Shown piece after piece: positions 17,098 to 25,528 of a stretch of 57,468 bases of DNA. The notes beneath the pieces are model-generated. The model was not told the DNA's origin, made no database searches, and saw only the letters and a list, made by a program, of their open reading frames with translations. The translations under genes and the position numbers were made by a program. Origin of the DNA: CAYXVJ01 sp050309435 (GTDB lineage: Bacteria; Bacillota; Clostridia; Saccharofermentanales; Fastidiosipilaceae). Numbering within the stretch: the stretch's first letter is position 1; each line of letters begins with the position of its first letter. The stretch lies in NCBI GenBank assembly GCA_050309435.1, contig JBNRMJ010000004.1, positions 1 through 57,468 of the forward strand, in the 5' to 3' direction.

Positions 17098-17340
17098 TTA
17101 TCCGAACAAGTTCATACGGAAGAGCATCGCTTCATCATCGGGATCGTCACAGACGACCTTCGCCTTCACTAATTTACCGCCTTCAATCAAATGCAGCAAA
17201 CCGGTAATCTGGCTCAGCTTACTCTTAAGGTTCAAACGATCGCCCTCTTCAGTGATCAGGTAAACATTACCCTTACATCTGTCGAGTGCATCCATGAACT
17301 TCTGGACATCGATATCATGCATATCAAAGCTAGTTGGCAT
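17098..17340 (-). CDS. Conserved small hypothetical protein
   Basis: The 80-residue acidic soluble protein ends in DDEAMLFRMNLFG and has a central DRLNLKSKLSQITG. I recall close relatives across clostridia as short conserved proteins, sometimes mislabelled poly(A) polymerase; nothing in the sequence supports that label. AAGGAGG lies six bases before the ATG. It has its own promoter region (17431-17439) and terminator (17042-17082), so it appears monocistronic. Function unknown. Confidence 0.75.
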   Translation of the reverse strand: MPTSFDMHDIDVQKFMDALDRCKGNVYLITEEGDRLNLKSKLSQITGLLHLIEGGKLVKAKVVCDDPDDEAMLFRMNLFG

Positions 17341-17430
17341 ATGGGCCTCCTTATAGTATATTTCTCTGTCTTCCGTTTACCGGGCAACCCGCGTAGCGGA
17401 GCTCAGAGATCAGGAACGATTCTGATAGAA

Positions 17431-17439
17431 ATTATATCA
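17431..17439 (-). promoter_or_regulatory. Extended -10 promoter of the 80-residue gene
   Basis: The minus strand reads TGATATAAT: a perfect TATAAT with an upstream TGn. No good -35 box lies at 16-18 bases, which fits an extended -10 promoter. The leader to the start is about 85 bases. Confidence 0.55.
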
Positions 17440-17469
17440 TAATAAAGAACAAAATAACTCCAAAGTTCC

Positions 17470-17853
17470 TCAGCTATCGGGCGATCCGAAGATTTCGTCA
17501 CGGTTTCTGACCATATAAATAATCCAGGCGGCAACAGCGGCAATAATGACCTCGATTCCCAGTATCATGGAGAATCCGGCGAACTGATTACCGGCCAGTA
17601 AAATATCGATACCAACCACAATGGCAAAGGCAATCACAAAGAGCAAGACTTTACCCAGAAAGCTTGTTCTTAATAAGTGCCAGAGCTGAGAAGCCAGGGA
17701 CGGGGGAATTTCGGTCAGAGTCATTTGACTGCCCTTCGTGCCCGTACCACGGCTCTTGGCTGCAGCCGTACTCGTATTCGTGCCGGTCTTTCGCTTCGCG
17801 GGTGTCCGCGGATTGGCCGTATTCTTCGCAGCTGTTTTTTTAGCAGTGGCCAT
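17470..17853 (-). CDS. Small membrane protein with a Lys/Thr/Ala-rich N-terminus
   Basis: The 127-residue protein has a basic low-complexity N-terminal third (repeated KKTAAK, TPAKRKTG type text) and two hydrophobic segments, about residues 63-86 and 93-113, ending in a short charged tail. No family is recognised. The N-terminus looks histone H1-like in composition and may bind nucleic acid or acidic polymer at the membrane; that is a guess from composition. AGGAGG lies six bases before the ATG. It is divergent from rqcH, with only 62 bases between the two starts. Confidence 0.7.
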   Translation of the reverse strand: MATAKKTAAKNTANPRTPAKRKTGTNTSTAAAKSRGTGTKGSQMTLTEIPPSLASQLWHLLRTSFLGKVLLFVIAFAIVVGIDILLAGNQFAGFSMILGIEVIIAAVAAWIIYMVRNRDEIFGSPDS

Positions 17854-17915
17854 GAACTACCTCCTCTTCATCGCTTCCTATCTATGATATCATGATTTTG
17901 ATCGGAGGTAGTACC

Positions 17916-19808
17916 GTGCCACTAGATGGAATCAGTTCCTATTTTTTAGCCGAAGAGCTAAACGAAGCCCTCTCGGGTGCCCGCATCGATAAGGTCCAGC
18001 AGCCCTCGCGCAGCGACATCATCTTATCGCTTCGCAATCACGGAAGAAACCGTAAATTAATCCTATCGGCCAATCCTTCGCAGCCTCGTATTCACTTCAC
18101 CGAGGAGAATCGCGATATGCCGCAGATTGCGCCGCGTTTTTGCATGTTATTAAGAAAGTATCTGGTCGGAAGCAGAATCGAAAAAGTCGAAACAATCGGC
18201 TATGACCGGGTCTTTGTCTTTCATATTTTGACTTCTGACGAACTGGGTGATACCAGCAGCCGTCGCCTGATCCTGGAAGTCATGGGTCGTTACTCGAACC
18301 TTATCTTCGTCTCTTCATCGGACATCATCATCGATGCGATCAACCATGTCGATTCAACGATGTCGCGTGTTCGCGAAGTTATGCCGGCCAGGCCCTTCGT
18401 AGCGGCACCCGTCCAGGACAAGATGGAACCGGCCGATGCCTTACGTTGCCTTATGGAAAAGAAGTTCTGGCCCGAGTCCGGCGATGAAGACGAAAATGCC
18501 AAACCCGAGCAAATCATCATGGATCGCATCCAGGGCTTCTCCCCTCAACTGAGCAGAGATATCTGCGAGCGAGCCGGGATTGACGGGCGCCGAAACTTTA
18601 GCGGCTTAGAAGAGAGCGAACGTGCCCGCCTCCACGAAAGCTTGAATAATGTACTGGCCGAAATACTCGCCGGTATTATCGAACCTTCCGTTTTCTTCCT
18701 CGAAGGTTCCGATACGCCGTCGGATTTTCATGCTTTGCCGCTTGTTACACCGGGACGGCGCGAGAAACGAGATTCGCTCTCCGATGCCATCGCCGAATTC
18801 TATGTCGCCAAAGAAGCATCCAACGCCTTTAAACAGCGTCGGCAGTTTCTGGAACGCATCGTTACACAAGCCCGTACGAAGCTGCGTAAGAAAAGAGATA
18901 TTCACGCCAGGGACGTTTACGGGAGCGAAAATTACGACCATTATCGCGAACAAGGCGACATCCTTATGAGTAACCTTCATCTCGTGAAAGAAGGAGACAG
19001 TTCTATCACCGTGCCCAATTTCTACGATCCCGAGATGCAGGAGATCACGATCGAGCTGAACCCTCATCGCAGTCCCAGCTGGAACGGTCAGCAATTATAT
19101 AAACTCTATAATAAAAACAAGACACGTTTCGAACAGGCTTCGGCCTTTCTGGAAGAAGATGAAGCCGAGCTCTTATGGCTGGACAGTTTGCTAAACGAAA
19201 TCGCCAATGCCGAAACGATGGATGACCTGGCGCTAGTCAGAGACGAAATGCGCAGTGCCGGCCTTCTCGAGAGCACGGGACCTAAGGCAGGCGGTCGTAA
19301 AAGCGGCGATTTCCATAGTCGCAAGAGAGCCAGATCCGCAAACGGAAGCAAGAACGATCGCTCGGCGGCAAGCAGACCCGCACCGATGCGCAAGTTTATA
19401 TCCAGTGACGGGTTTACGATCCTGGCCGGTAGAAACAACCTTCAGAACGATCGTCTGACCTTAAAAGTCGCGGCTAAGTCAGATATCTGGTTTCACATCC
19501 AGAAAGCAGCCGGAACCCATGTGGTCGTCCGCGCCGAAGGACGCGAAGTGCCCGATCGCACCTTACAAGAGGCTGCCGAAATTGCCGCCTGGTTCAGTCG
19601 TCTGGCGAAAGCAAGCCGCGAGATGCAACAAAGCGGTGCCAAGCTCCCCGTCGATTACTGTCCGGTATCCCATGTCAGAAAACCGTCCGGAGCCAGACCC
19701 GGCATGGTCATTTACGACGGCTACAACACCATGATGGTCGAGGCCAAAAATCCGGATCATCTTTTGCCCCTTCGAGATTCCGACGAGGAAGACGATCAAG
19801 ATATTTAG
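17916..19808 (+). CDS. rqcH: Ribosome-associated quality control protein RqcH (NFACT/Rqc2 family)
   Basis: The 630-residue protein has the NFACT-N domain (start GISSYFLAEELNEAL), a coiled-coil centre (about 290-440) and the NFACT-R/DUF814 domain with SDIWFHIQKAAGTHVVVRA near 530. RqcH binds obstructed 50S subunits and recruits tRNA-Ala to add alanine tails that mark the nascent chain for degradation. Older names are fibronectin-binding protein or FbpA. GTG at 17916 is chosen because GGAGG precedes it by seven bases and it gives the family N-terminus. A basic Ser/Arg/Lys-rich linker of about 35 residues precedes NFACT-R. A terminator follows. Confidence 0.93.
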   Translation: MPLDGISSYFLAEELNEALSGARIDKVQQPSRSDIILSLRNHGRNRKLILSANPSQPRIHFTEENRDMPQIAPRFCMLLRKYLVGSRIEKVETIGYDRVFVFHILTSDELGDTSSRRLILEVMGRYSNLIFVSSSDIIIDAINHVDSTMSRVREVMPARPFVAAPVQDKMEPADALRCLMEKKFWPESGDEDENAKPEQIIMDRIQGFSPQLSRDICERAGIDGRRNFSGLEESERARLHESLNNVLAEILAGIIEPSVFFLEGSDTPSDFHALPLVTPGRREKRDSLSDAIAEFYVAKEASNAFKQRRQFLERIVTQARTKLRKKRDIHARDVYGSENYDHYREQGDILMSNLHLVKEGDSSITVPNFYDPEMQEITIELNPHRSPSWNGQQLYKLYNKNKTRFEQASAFLEEDEAELLWLDSLLNEIANAETMDDLALVRDEMRSAGLLESTGPKAGGRKSGDFHSRKRARSANGSKNDRSAASRPAPMRKFISSDGFTILAGRNNLQNDRLTLKVAAKSDIWFHIQKAAGTHVVVRAEGREVPDRTLQEAAEIAAWFSRLAKASREMQQSGAKLPVDYCPVSHVRKPSGARPGMVIYDGYNTMMVEAKNPDHLLPLRDSDEEDDQDI

Positions 19809-19829
19809 GAAAAGCTGAATAAAGCGAAT

Positions 19830-19864
19830 AAAAAGAGAGACATGATCTTATCTCTCTTTTTTTA
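19830..19864. terminator. Bidirectional terminator between rqcH and queH
   Basis: An A-rich run, AAGAGAGA, a loop, TCTCTCTT and a T-run give a hairpin with T-tracts on both strands. It serves convergent rqcH and queH. Confidence 0.85.
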
Positions 19865-20524
19865 TGTCATTTTCACTTCGGCCGACGCATCGCGAAGCGG
19901 TATATCGTCCAAGGTCAGATTAAATTCCTTCAAGTAGCGGTCTCTGAACTTGGGACTGGTCTCTCCTAGAGAATAAATGCAACCGCAGTAACGTTGTCTG
20001 TAGAGGCCGTCTTCTTTCGCCATCTCCTGCCCTTCTTTATATCCGTCGCGAAAATCACGGACAAGGAAACGTAGACCATGGCGTCCGGCCGCTGCTTCTC
20101 CCGCTGCGATGATGGCCTCCTGATCCTGCCAGGGACTCACCAGAAGAGCCGTCGTAAAGACCTTATATCCGTTGGCGGCCGCGTACCTGGCAGTCAGTTC
20201 CATTCGCAGACTATAACAAGAACGACAATGCACGGACTTGTCTAGTGTTGGAAAAGCACGCCACTTATCTTCCTGATAATTGCCATCGATCTCGACCGGG
20301 AAATTCTTGAGTTCGCTGAATCGCAAAACATTGGACAGCCGTTTCTCATGCTCCTCTCGCGGATGAATATTGGGGTTGATGAAATAGCCGTTGACAGTAA
20401 ATCCCTCTTCTCTCAAAGTTTTCAAAGGAAATTCTGCACAAGGCGCGCAGCAAACATGAAGCAATACCTCTTTATCGGATCGCACGGCTTTATTGGTTAT
20501 GGTTGAATCGTTGGTGACAGGCAT
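19862..20524 (-). CDS. queH: Epoxyqueuosine reductase QueH
   Basis: The 220-residue protein has the QueH/DUF208 cysteine motifs LLHVCCAPC (about 21-29), HCRSCY (about 98-103) and RYCGC (about 178-182). QueH is the non-B12 enzyme that reduces epoxyqueuosine to queuosine at tRNA position 34, binding an Fe-S cluster and metal through these cysteines. GGAG lies seven bases before the ATG. It follows ruvB by 12 bases and is the last gene of the ruvC-ruvA-ruvB operon, an uncommon partnership. Confidence 0.92.
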   Translation of the reverse strand: MPVTNDSTITNKAVRSDKEVLLHVCCAPCAEFPLKTLREEGFTVNGYFINPNIHPREEHEKRLSNVLRFSELKNFPVEIDGNYQEDKWRAFPTLDKSVHCRSCYSLRMELTARYAAANGYKVFTTALLVSPWQDQEAIIAAGEAAAGRHGLRFLVRDFRDGYKEGQEMAKEDGLYRQRYCGCIYSLGETSPKFRDRYLKEFNLTLDDIPLRDASAEVKMT

Positions 20525-20536
20525 TATTTCTCCGTA

Positions 20537-21733
20537 CTAATCAATATCGTTTAAACTGAGCTGATCAAACTCTGCTTGTTTCTTCGCCGCGTCGCTCCGA
20601 GTACCGGCATGATTAGCCCGTCCAAGACCTCGCAGACGCATTTCGTAATCATCCGGACAGGGAATGCCCAGATGTTCCCAGCCAAGTCTCGTAACCAGAC
20701 GACCGCGCGGTGTCTTGGCGATAAAACCCAACTGCATTAAATAAGGTTCATAGACATCTTCAATCGTAGTCGCATCTTCCCCTGTACTCGCACCCATGTT
20801 CTCCAGGCCGACAGGACCTCCTCCGAAGACCCGGATCATCGTGGCCAGCAGTCTTCTGTCGACGGCATCCAAACCCTTGGCATCGATCTCAAGCGCGTTC
20901 AGGCCGTAATCGGCGATCTCTCCGGTGATGGTTCCGCTGCCCTTGATCTGAGCGAAATCGCGAAGACGTTTGAGTAATCGTATCGCGATACGAGGCGTTC
21001 CCCGCGAACGCATGGCAATCTGCATCACGCCTTCGTTGTCGATGCCGATATTCAGGATCGCGGCATCCCGACGGATAATCTGAGCCAGTTCTTCCGGCTC
21101 ATACAGGCGTAAACGGTTGACCACGCCGAAACGATCTCGCATGGGCGCCGTCAGCAGGCCTGCTCGTGTTGTCGCGCCGATCAGTGTAAACGGAGGCAGA
21201 TCGAGTCTAATCGTTCGCGCACCGGGTCCCTGCCCGATCATGATATCCAAGGCAAAGTCCTCCATCGCGGGATATAAAGCTTCTTCGACACTGCGGTTCA
21301 TGCGATGAATCTCATCGATAAACAAAACCTCCTTCGGCTCCAGACTCGTCAGGATCGCAGCCAGATCACCGGCTTTTTCGATCGTGGGCCCGGTTGTGAT
21401 CCGAAGACCGACACCCAGTTCGTTGGCGATAATGCCCGCCAGCGTCGTCTTACCCAAACCGGGCGGCCCATAGAGCAGGACATGATCTAAAGCTTCGCCG
21501 CGCAGCTTGGCCGCCTCGATAAAGACTTTCAGATTATCCTTGACCTTCGTCTGGCCGTAATATTCGTTCCAGCGTGTCGGGCGAAGGCCTGCCTCGTCTT
21601 GATCCCTCAAGGTCCGTGCCGTTTGAACGATGCGTTCATCCGTTTCCTCGTCATAATCCAGCTCGCTGAAATCAGGACTCTGACCGTAACCGTCAATATC
21701 TTCGTCTCTGTTATATATATCGTCTAATTTCAA
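20537..21733 (-). CDS. ruvB: Holliday junction branch migration helicase RuvB
   Basis: The 398-residue AAA+ motor has Walker A GPPGLGKTT (about 89-97), Walker B DEIH, and the C-terminal winged helix with TPRGR. It drives branch migration of Holliday junctions with RuvA. The N-terminus carries about 30 extra acidic residues and the C-terminus an extra ~25 compared with typical RuvB of ~335-350. The start is a TTG after GGCAGG, 16 bases downstream of ruvA. It is probably part of an SOS-controlled transcript (box at 22987-23000). Confidence 0.96.
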   Translation of the reverse strand: MKLDDIYNRDEDIDGYGQSPDFSELDYDEETDERIVQTARTLRDQDEAGLRPTRWNEYYGQTKVKDNLKVFIEAAKLRGEALDHVLLYGPPGLGKTTLAGIIANELGVGLRITTGPTIEKAGDLAAILTSLEPKEVLFIDEIHRMNRSVEEALYPAMEDFALDIMIGQGPGARTIRLDLPPFTLIGATTRAGLLTAPMRDRFGVVNRLRLYEPEELAQIIRRDAAILNIGIDNEGVMQIAMRSRGTPRIAIRLLKRLRDFAQIKGSGTITGEIADYGLNALEIDAKGLDAVDRRLLATMIRVFGGGPVGLENMGASTGEDATTIEDVYEPYLMQLGFIAKTPRGRLVTRLGWEHLGIPCPDDYEMRLRGLGRANHAGTRSDAAKKQAEFDQLSLNDID

Positions 21734-21749
21734 CCGTCTAACCTGCCTG

Positions 21750-22358
21750 TCAACGTCCCACGGCCTTTAAAGCCATGCGGATATTCTCCTGGAGACTCTG
21801 CTCCGCTTTATAACTCTTCTTAACGAGTTCCATCGCTTCGCTGCCGGAAAAACCGAGTACCATCAAAGCGCTGAGGACTTCCGTACGGGCATCTGTAACC
21901 GCGGTCGCACAAGCGGCGACCTCGCTGCCCTGACTGTCAGCTTCGTTCCAGCTCATGCCCTTGAATTTATCGCGCAATTCGAGAATGAGGCGTTCGGCGC
22001 CCTTCTTCCCCAATCCCTTAACCGTTGTTAGTGTCTTGACGTCCTGGCTCATCACAGCAAAAGCAAAAGAATCCGGGTTCAATGTTCCCATAATCTGACT
22101 GGCTACCTTCGGACCGATACCGCTGACGCTAAGCAGGAGAGCAAACATCTGCCGGCTGGATTTCGTAGGGAATCCGTAAAGCGATATATCGTCCTCCCGA
22201 ACAATCTGATGCGTATACACGATGACATCGCTTCCTTCTTTTCCGAATTCCGGAATCAGACTCGACGCCGTGTAAATACGGTAACCGATTCCTCCGTTCT
22301 CCACGATAATGGCATCGCTTTCTGTAGCGACCAACTGTCCTTTGATATATGCGTACAT
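21750..22358 (-). CDS. ruvA: Holliday junction DNA-binding protein RuvA
   Basis: The 202-residue protein has the OB-fold domain (MYAYIKGQLV start), the tandem helix-hairpin-helix region with SGIGPKVAS and VKGLGKKGAERLI, and the C-terminal domain III that contacts RuvB. It is of normal length. AGAGGAG precedes the ATG. It sits between ruvC (66 bases upstream) and ruvB (16 bases downstream). Confidence 0.96.
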   Translation of the reverse strand: MYAYIKGQLVATESDAIIVENGGIGYRIYTASSLIPEFGKEGSDVIVYTHQIVREDDISLYGFPTKSSRQMFALLLSVSGIGPKVASQIMGTLNPDSFAFAVMSQDVKTLTTVKGLGKKGAERLILELRDKFKGMSWNEADSQGSEVAACATAVTDARTEVLSALMVLGFSGSEAMELVKKSYKAEQSLQENIRMALKAVGR

Positions 22359-22424
22359 GAACTCCTCTTTCTCTAAATTCTATTCAATTTTCTCTATCTT
22401 ATAACAAGATGCGAGGCTTCGTCA

Positions 22425-22964
22425 CTACTGACGACCTGCACCGCGGCCACGGTTATTCTTCTTCTGATAACCGGCGTAGGCTTCATAACTCTTCATGCGG
22501 CCCGTTAATCCCTGACATATGGCCAGGGCCAGAGCATCCGCGGCATCATCCGGTTTCGGAACGGTTTCCAGATTCAAAAGAACCTTCACCATTAACTGGA
22601 CCTGCTCTTTTTCGGCACGTCCCATACCGGTCACCGCTTTCTTAACCTGAGCCGGCGTATACTCGAAGACTTCGACGTTCTGTCTGGCCGATGCCGTTAT
22701 GATCGCACCTCGTGCGTGTGCGGTTGCCATGGCCGTGGTCTTATTCCGGGCGAAGAACAACTCCTCGATCGCCATTACCTCGGGTTGCCATTTCAGTAAA
22801 ATAGCTTCGATTTCATCCGAAATCGTCAACAGGCGATCGGCGAAACGAGCCGATCTATGTGTTTCGATGACGCCGTAATCCAATACTTTCATGCGGGCGC
22901 CTTCAGCTTCGATGACGCCATATCCGCAGATGGCATAGCCGGGGTCAATCCCGATAATGCGCAT
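22425..22964 (-). CDS. ruvC: Holliday junction resolvase RuvC
   Basis: The 179-residue endonuclease has the first acidic residue in IGIDPGYAICGYG (about 4-16), then EELFF near 67 and the late DDAADALA, together forming the acidic catalytic cluster that cuts Holliday junctions. The ATG at 22964 is chosen because GGAGG precedes it by seven bases and the longer reading crosses the promoter/SOS box. It is the first gene of ruvC-ruvA-ruvB-queH. A basic Gly/Arg-rich tail ends the protein. Confidence 0.95.
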   Translation of the reverse strand: MRIIGIDPGYAICGYGVIEAEGARMKVLDYGVIETHRSARFADRLLTISDEIEAILLKWQPEVMAIEELFFARNKTTAMATAHARGAIITASARQNVEVFEYTPAQVKKAVTGMGRAEKEQVQLMVKVLLNLETVPKPDDAADALALAICQGLTGRMKSYEAYAGYQKKNNRGRGAGRQ

Positions 22965-22986
22965 AATCAGTCCTCCGTCCGGAATT

Positions 22987-23000
22987 AAAACATACGTTCT
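22987..23000 (-). promoter_or_regulatory. SOS (LexA/DinR) box before ruvC
   Basis: The minus strand reads AGAACGTATGTTTT. It matches 12 of 14 positions of the Bacillus-type DinR consensus CGAACRNRYGTTYC, missing only the outermost bases. It lies between the putative -10 (TACAAT with TG one base upstream) and the ruvC ribosome site, a position suited to repression. Confidence 0.7.
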
Positions 23001-23050
23001 TGCAACTTCCATTGTAACACAGCGGAAAGGGCAAGTTTTCCTTAAAACGA

Positions 23051-23056
23051 TATAAT
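23051..23056 (+). promoter_or_regulatory. -10 box of the proC promoter
   Basis: A perfect TATAAT lies 30 bases before the proC start. No convincing -35 is visible at 16-18 bases upstream, so only the -10 is called. Confidence 0.45.
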
Positions 23057-23085
23057 GAGAGGAAGATCAGTTAACGGAGGATGAT

Positions 23086-23892
23086 ATGAAAAAGAAAATT
23101 GCCTTCATCGGCGGCGGTAACATGGCTAAGAGCATTATAAAAGGTTTGCTCTCTAGCAAGCTTGCGGCACCGTCTGATATATCTGTCAGCGGACCGCACC
23201 CGGACCACTTACAGGAGCTGGGAAATTCGGGCATCGCCGTATATCAATCGAATGTCAGGGCCGCAAGTCAAGCCGACATCGTCATCCTGGCGGTTAAACC
23301 GAATGTCATTCCCCGGGTTCTGGTCGAGTTATACGAAGTTTTCGAATCTGATAAATTAATCGTCAGCATCGCAGCCGGTGTTACGTTATCCAAACTCGAA
23401 AGCGCACTACCGCCCGGCAGACGCCTCGTTCGGGCCATGCCCAATACGCCTGCCCAGGTACAGGCCGGCGTCACCGCGCTTTGTCAGAATGCAGCTACCA
23501 CATTAGAAGACATGGCAGATGTCAGCGATATCTTTGCCGCTTGCGGAACGGTTGAATGGGTCGACGAAAGTCTGATTGACACGGTCATCGGCATAGCCGG
23601 TTCTGCACCTGCATACTTCTTCATGATGCTCGAAGCGATGGGCGACGCCGCAGTCAAAGCAGGCATGAGACGTCAGATGGCTTACCGTATGGCAGCTCAG
23701 GCCATGCTCGGTTCGGCCAAACTCGCTTTGGATAGCAACATTCATCCCGGCCAGCTAAAAGACGACGTCTGCTCGCCCGGCGGATCTACGATCGAAGCGG
23801 TACAAACACTGGAGGAGAAGGGCTTTCGCGCCGCAGTCATGTCCGCTGTCGATGCAGCCATCAATAAATCCCGCGACATGAACAAGCAGTAA
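23086..23892 (+). CDS. proC: Pyrroline-5-carboxylate reductase
   Basis: The 268-residue enzyme reduces pyrroline-5-carboxylate to proline with NAD(P)H, the last step of proline synthesis. It shows the Rossmann motif FIGGGNMAKSI (about 6-16), RAMPNTPAQV in the middle and the C-terminal signature with PGGSTIEAVQTLE. Length is typical. GGAGG lies six bases before the ATG. It is divergent from ruvC and 19 bases upstream of the C39-like gene, so the two are probably co-transcribed. Confidence 0.95.
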   Translation: MKKKIAFIGGGNMAKSIIKGLLSSKLAAPSDISVSGPHPDHLQELGNSGIAVYQSNVRAASQADIVILAVKPNVIPRVLVELYEVFESDKLIVSIAAGVTLSKLESALPPGRRLVRAMPNTPAQVQAGVTALCQNAATTLEDMADVSDIFAACGTVEWVDESLIDTVIGIAGSAPAYFFMMLEAMGDAAVKAGMRRQMAYRMAAQAMLGSAKLALDSNIHPGQLKDDVCSPGGSTIEAVQTLEEKGFRAAVMSAVDAAINKSRDMNKQ

Positions 23893-23911
23893 AAATAGAT
23901 TCGAGAAAGAG

Positions 23912-24538
23912 ATGAAATTTTCAATCACTAACCCCGATCAACTGACTCTTCCCGACGAGAACGGAAGACTCGTGATGGGTTCCAATCAAAAATGGTTTCC
24001 CACACTCTGGCAACGCATGGCAGGCTGCGGACCCACCGTGGCCTCCAACCTGCTGATGTATCACGAACGGGCGGGACGCATCGAACTTCCCTACAACATC
24101 GAAAACAAAGAAACAGCGCTGCCCTTAATGGAGTACAGCTGGATTCATATCACGCCGGGCATGCGCGGCGTCAATAAAACCAGCATGTTCTACGAAGGCT
24201 TGAAGAGGATGATACTGGATCGCGAAAGCGAGCTAAAACATCATGCACTCAACATCGGAAAAGAAATCAGCGACAGACCTTCTTTGGAAACTCTGGTCTC
24301 ATTCCTAAGATCAGGTTTCGAGGCCGATTCTCCCGTCGCGTTTTTGAATCTGCACAGCGGCGACGTACCGGATCTCGATGACTGGCATTGGATGACTGCG
24401 TTCTCTTTGGACTATGACAGGACCGAAGATAAATGGCTCTTGAGCCTTACGGACAATGGCGTGATTCAATCAATCGATCTTGGACTGTGGCTTAAGACAA
24501 GTAAGCTCGGCGGCGGTTTCGTTTATCTGACAGTCTGA
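23912..24538 (+). CDS. Predicted intracellular papain-like (C39-like) protein
   Basis: This 208-residue soluble protein has no signal peptide. The segment AGCGPTVASNLLMYH (about 37-51) resembles the active-site Cys region of C39-like peptidases, where C-G-P is usual. DWHWMTAF (about 156-163) could supply the histidine, and LTDNG the third residue. There are no membrane segments and no ABC transporter nearby, so it is not a typical bacteriocin-processing C39 unit. The start has only a weak GAAAGAG site. Role unknown; it follows proC closely. Confidence 0.55.
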   Translation: MKFSITNPDQLTLPDENGRLVMGSNQKWFPTLWQRMAGCGPTVASNLLMYHERAGRIELPYNIENKETALPLMEYSWIHITPGMRGVNKTSMFYEGLKRMILDRESELKHHALNIGKEISDRPSLETLVSFLRSGFEADSPVAFLNLHSGDVPDLDDWHWMTAFSLDYDRTEDKWLLSLTDNGVIQSIDLGLWLKTSKLGGGFVYLTV

Positions 24539-24654
24539 TAAGTACAAGGTCTGCCCGGGTTCCTGCGATTTGTCAGCGATATGAAGCAAACGTGTTCTTT
24601 TTCATGACAAAATCGCAGATCACGAGATTTTCAGAACATATAGGAAAAATAGGA

Positions 24655-24683
24655 TTGACAAGGCAAATAATGCGCCGTATAAT
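24655..24683 (+). promoter_or_regulatory. Promoter of tRNA-Lys(CTT)
   Basis: Perfect TTGACA (24655-24660) and perfect TATAAT (24678-24683) are 17 bases apart, about 40 bases before the tRNA. Confidence 0.93.
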
Positions 24684-24723
24684 AATGAACGTTCGCGAAA
24701 CGATTCTTCGATTTGCGATCAAT

Positions 24724-24799
24724 GCGTCTTTAGCTCAGTTGGTAGAGCAACTGACTCTTAATCAGTGGGTCCCGGGTTCGAATCCCTGAAGACGCACCA
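24724..24799 (+). tRNA. tRNA-Lys(CTT)
   Basis: The 76-base cloverleaf has acceptor GCGTCTT/AAGACGC, anticodon stem ACTGA/TCAGT with loop CTCTTAA (anticodon CTT), T-loop GGTTCGAAT and encoded CCA. It complements the TTT isoacceptor at 3896-3971. Confidence 0.96.
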
Positions 24800-24803
24800 C
24801 ATA

Positions 24804-24841
24804 AAACCTCGCAACAGCAGTTGCGGGGTTTTTATTTTCTT
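24804..24841 (+). terminator. Terminator of tRNA-Lys(CTT)
   Basis: A hairpin of ACCTCGCAAC with GTTGCGGGGT (one G-T pair) around AGCA is followed by TTTTATTTTCTT. Confidence 0.88.
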
Positions 24842-24856
24842 CCTAATTATCGTGAC

Positions 24857-24896
24857 ATAAAACAACCCCGAAAGCAAAACGCTTCCGGGGTTTTGT
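24857..24896 (-). terminator. Terminator of the L25 gene
   Basis: On the minus strand AACCCCGGAAGC pairs with GCTTTCGGGGTT (one mismatch) around GTTTT and is followed by GTTTTAT. The hairpin also has A/T-rich flanks on the plus strand and may back up the tRNA-Lys terminator. Confidence 0.8.
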
Positions 24897-24913
24897 GATT
24901 TACTTCGATCAGG

Positions 24914-25528
24914 TTATTCTTCCGTCGTTGTTTCGTTAAGAGTCGGGACCTCTTCTTCATCTTCGCCTTCGGCCTCAGGCTCTTCAAAGACCGTCGGTGC
25001 GATAATCGAGGCGACCGGTTCGTCTTCCGGACTCAAGACCGCAACGCCTTCGGGGATCTTTAAATCCTTCACGGTCAAAACATCGCCGATGCTCATGCCT
25101 GTCACATCCAGAAGGATATCTGACGGAATATTGTCGACCGGCGTTTCGATGTGCAATTCCAGTAATGTCTGTAAGACTTCGGCACCGACAATGGTGCCTT
25201 CACCCGTAATGACAATCGGTACGCTGATACGAACACGATCGCCTTCGCGAATGACACGGAATTCCAGATTCAGAACCTTGTTTGACATCGGTTCTCTGGA
25301 AATGTACTGGATAATGGCTTTCTGCTGACGTTCTCCGTCAATTTCCAGATCCAGAACTGCGTTACGTCCTTGCGTACGCACAATGCTGCGTGCTTCTGCC
25401 TCGTCGACCAGAACGGATACCGGTTCAAAGTCCTTACCGTAAATGGTGGCGGGGAGCTTACCCTCTCGTCTGGCCTTTCTGGCCGATGACGTTCCTGTGC
25501 GCTTCCTTGTACTTGCCTTCAAAATCAT
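24914..25528 (-). CDS. rplY: 50S ribosomal protein L25 (general stress protein Ctc family)
   Basis: The 204-residue protein has the L25 5S rRNA-binding domain (about 1-90, ARKARREGKLPATIYG near 15-30) plus the C-terminal TL5/Ctc beta domain, ending in a Glu-rich acidic tail. It binds 5S rRNA in the large subunit; in Bacillus the homologue Ctc is stress induced. The ATG at 25528 follows GAGG by eight bases and gives the family N-terminus. It is monocistronic, with a terminator at 24857-24896. Confidence 0.93.
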   Translation of the reverse strand: MILKASTRKRTGTSSARKARREGKLPATIYGKDFEPVSVLVDEAEARSIVRTQGRNAVLDLEIDGERQQKAIIQYISREPMSNKVLNLEFRVIREGDRVRISVPIVITGEGTIVGAEVLQTLLELHIETPVDNIPSDILLDVTGMSIGDVLTVKDLKIPEGVAVLSPEDEPVASIIAPTVFEEPEAEGEDEEEVPTLNETTTEE

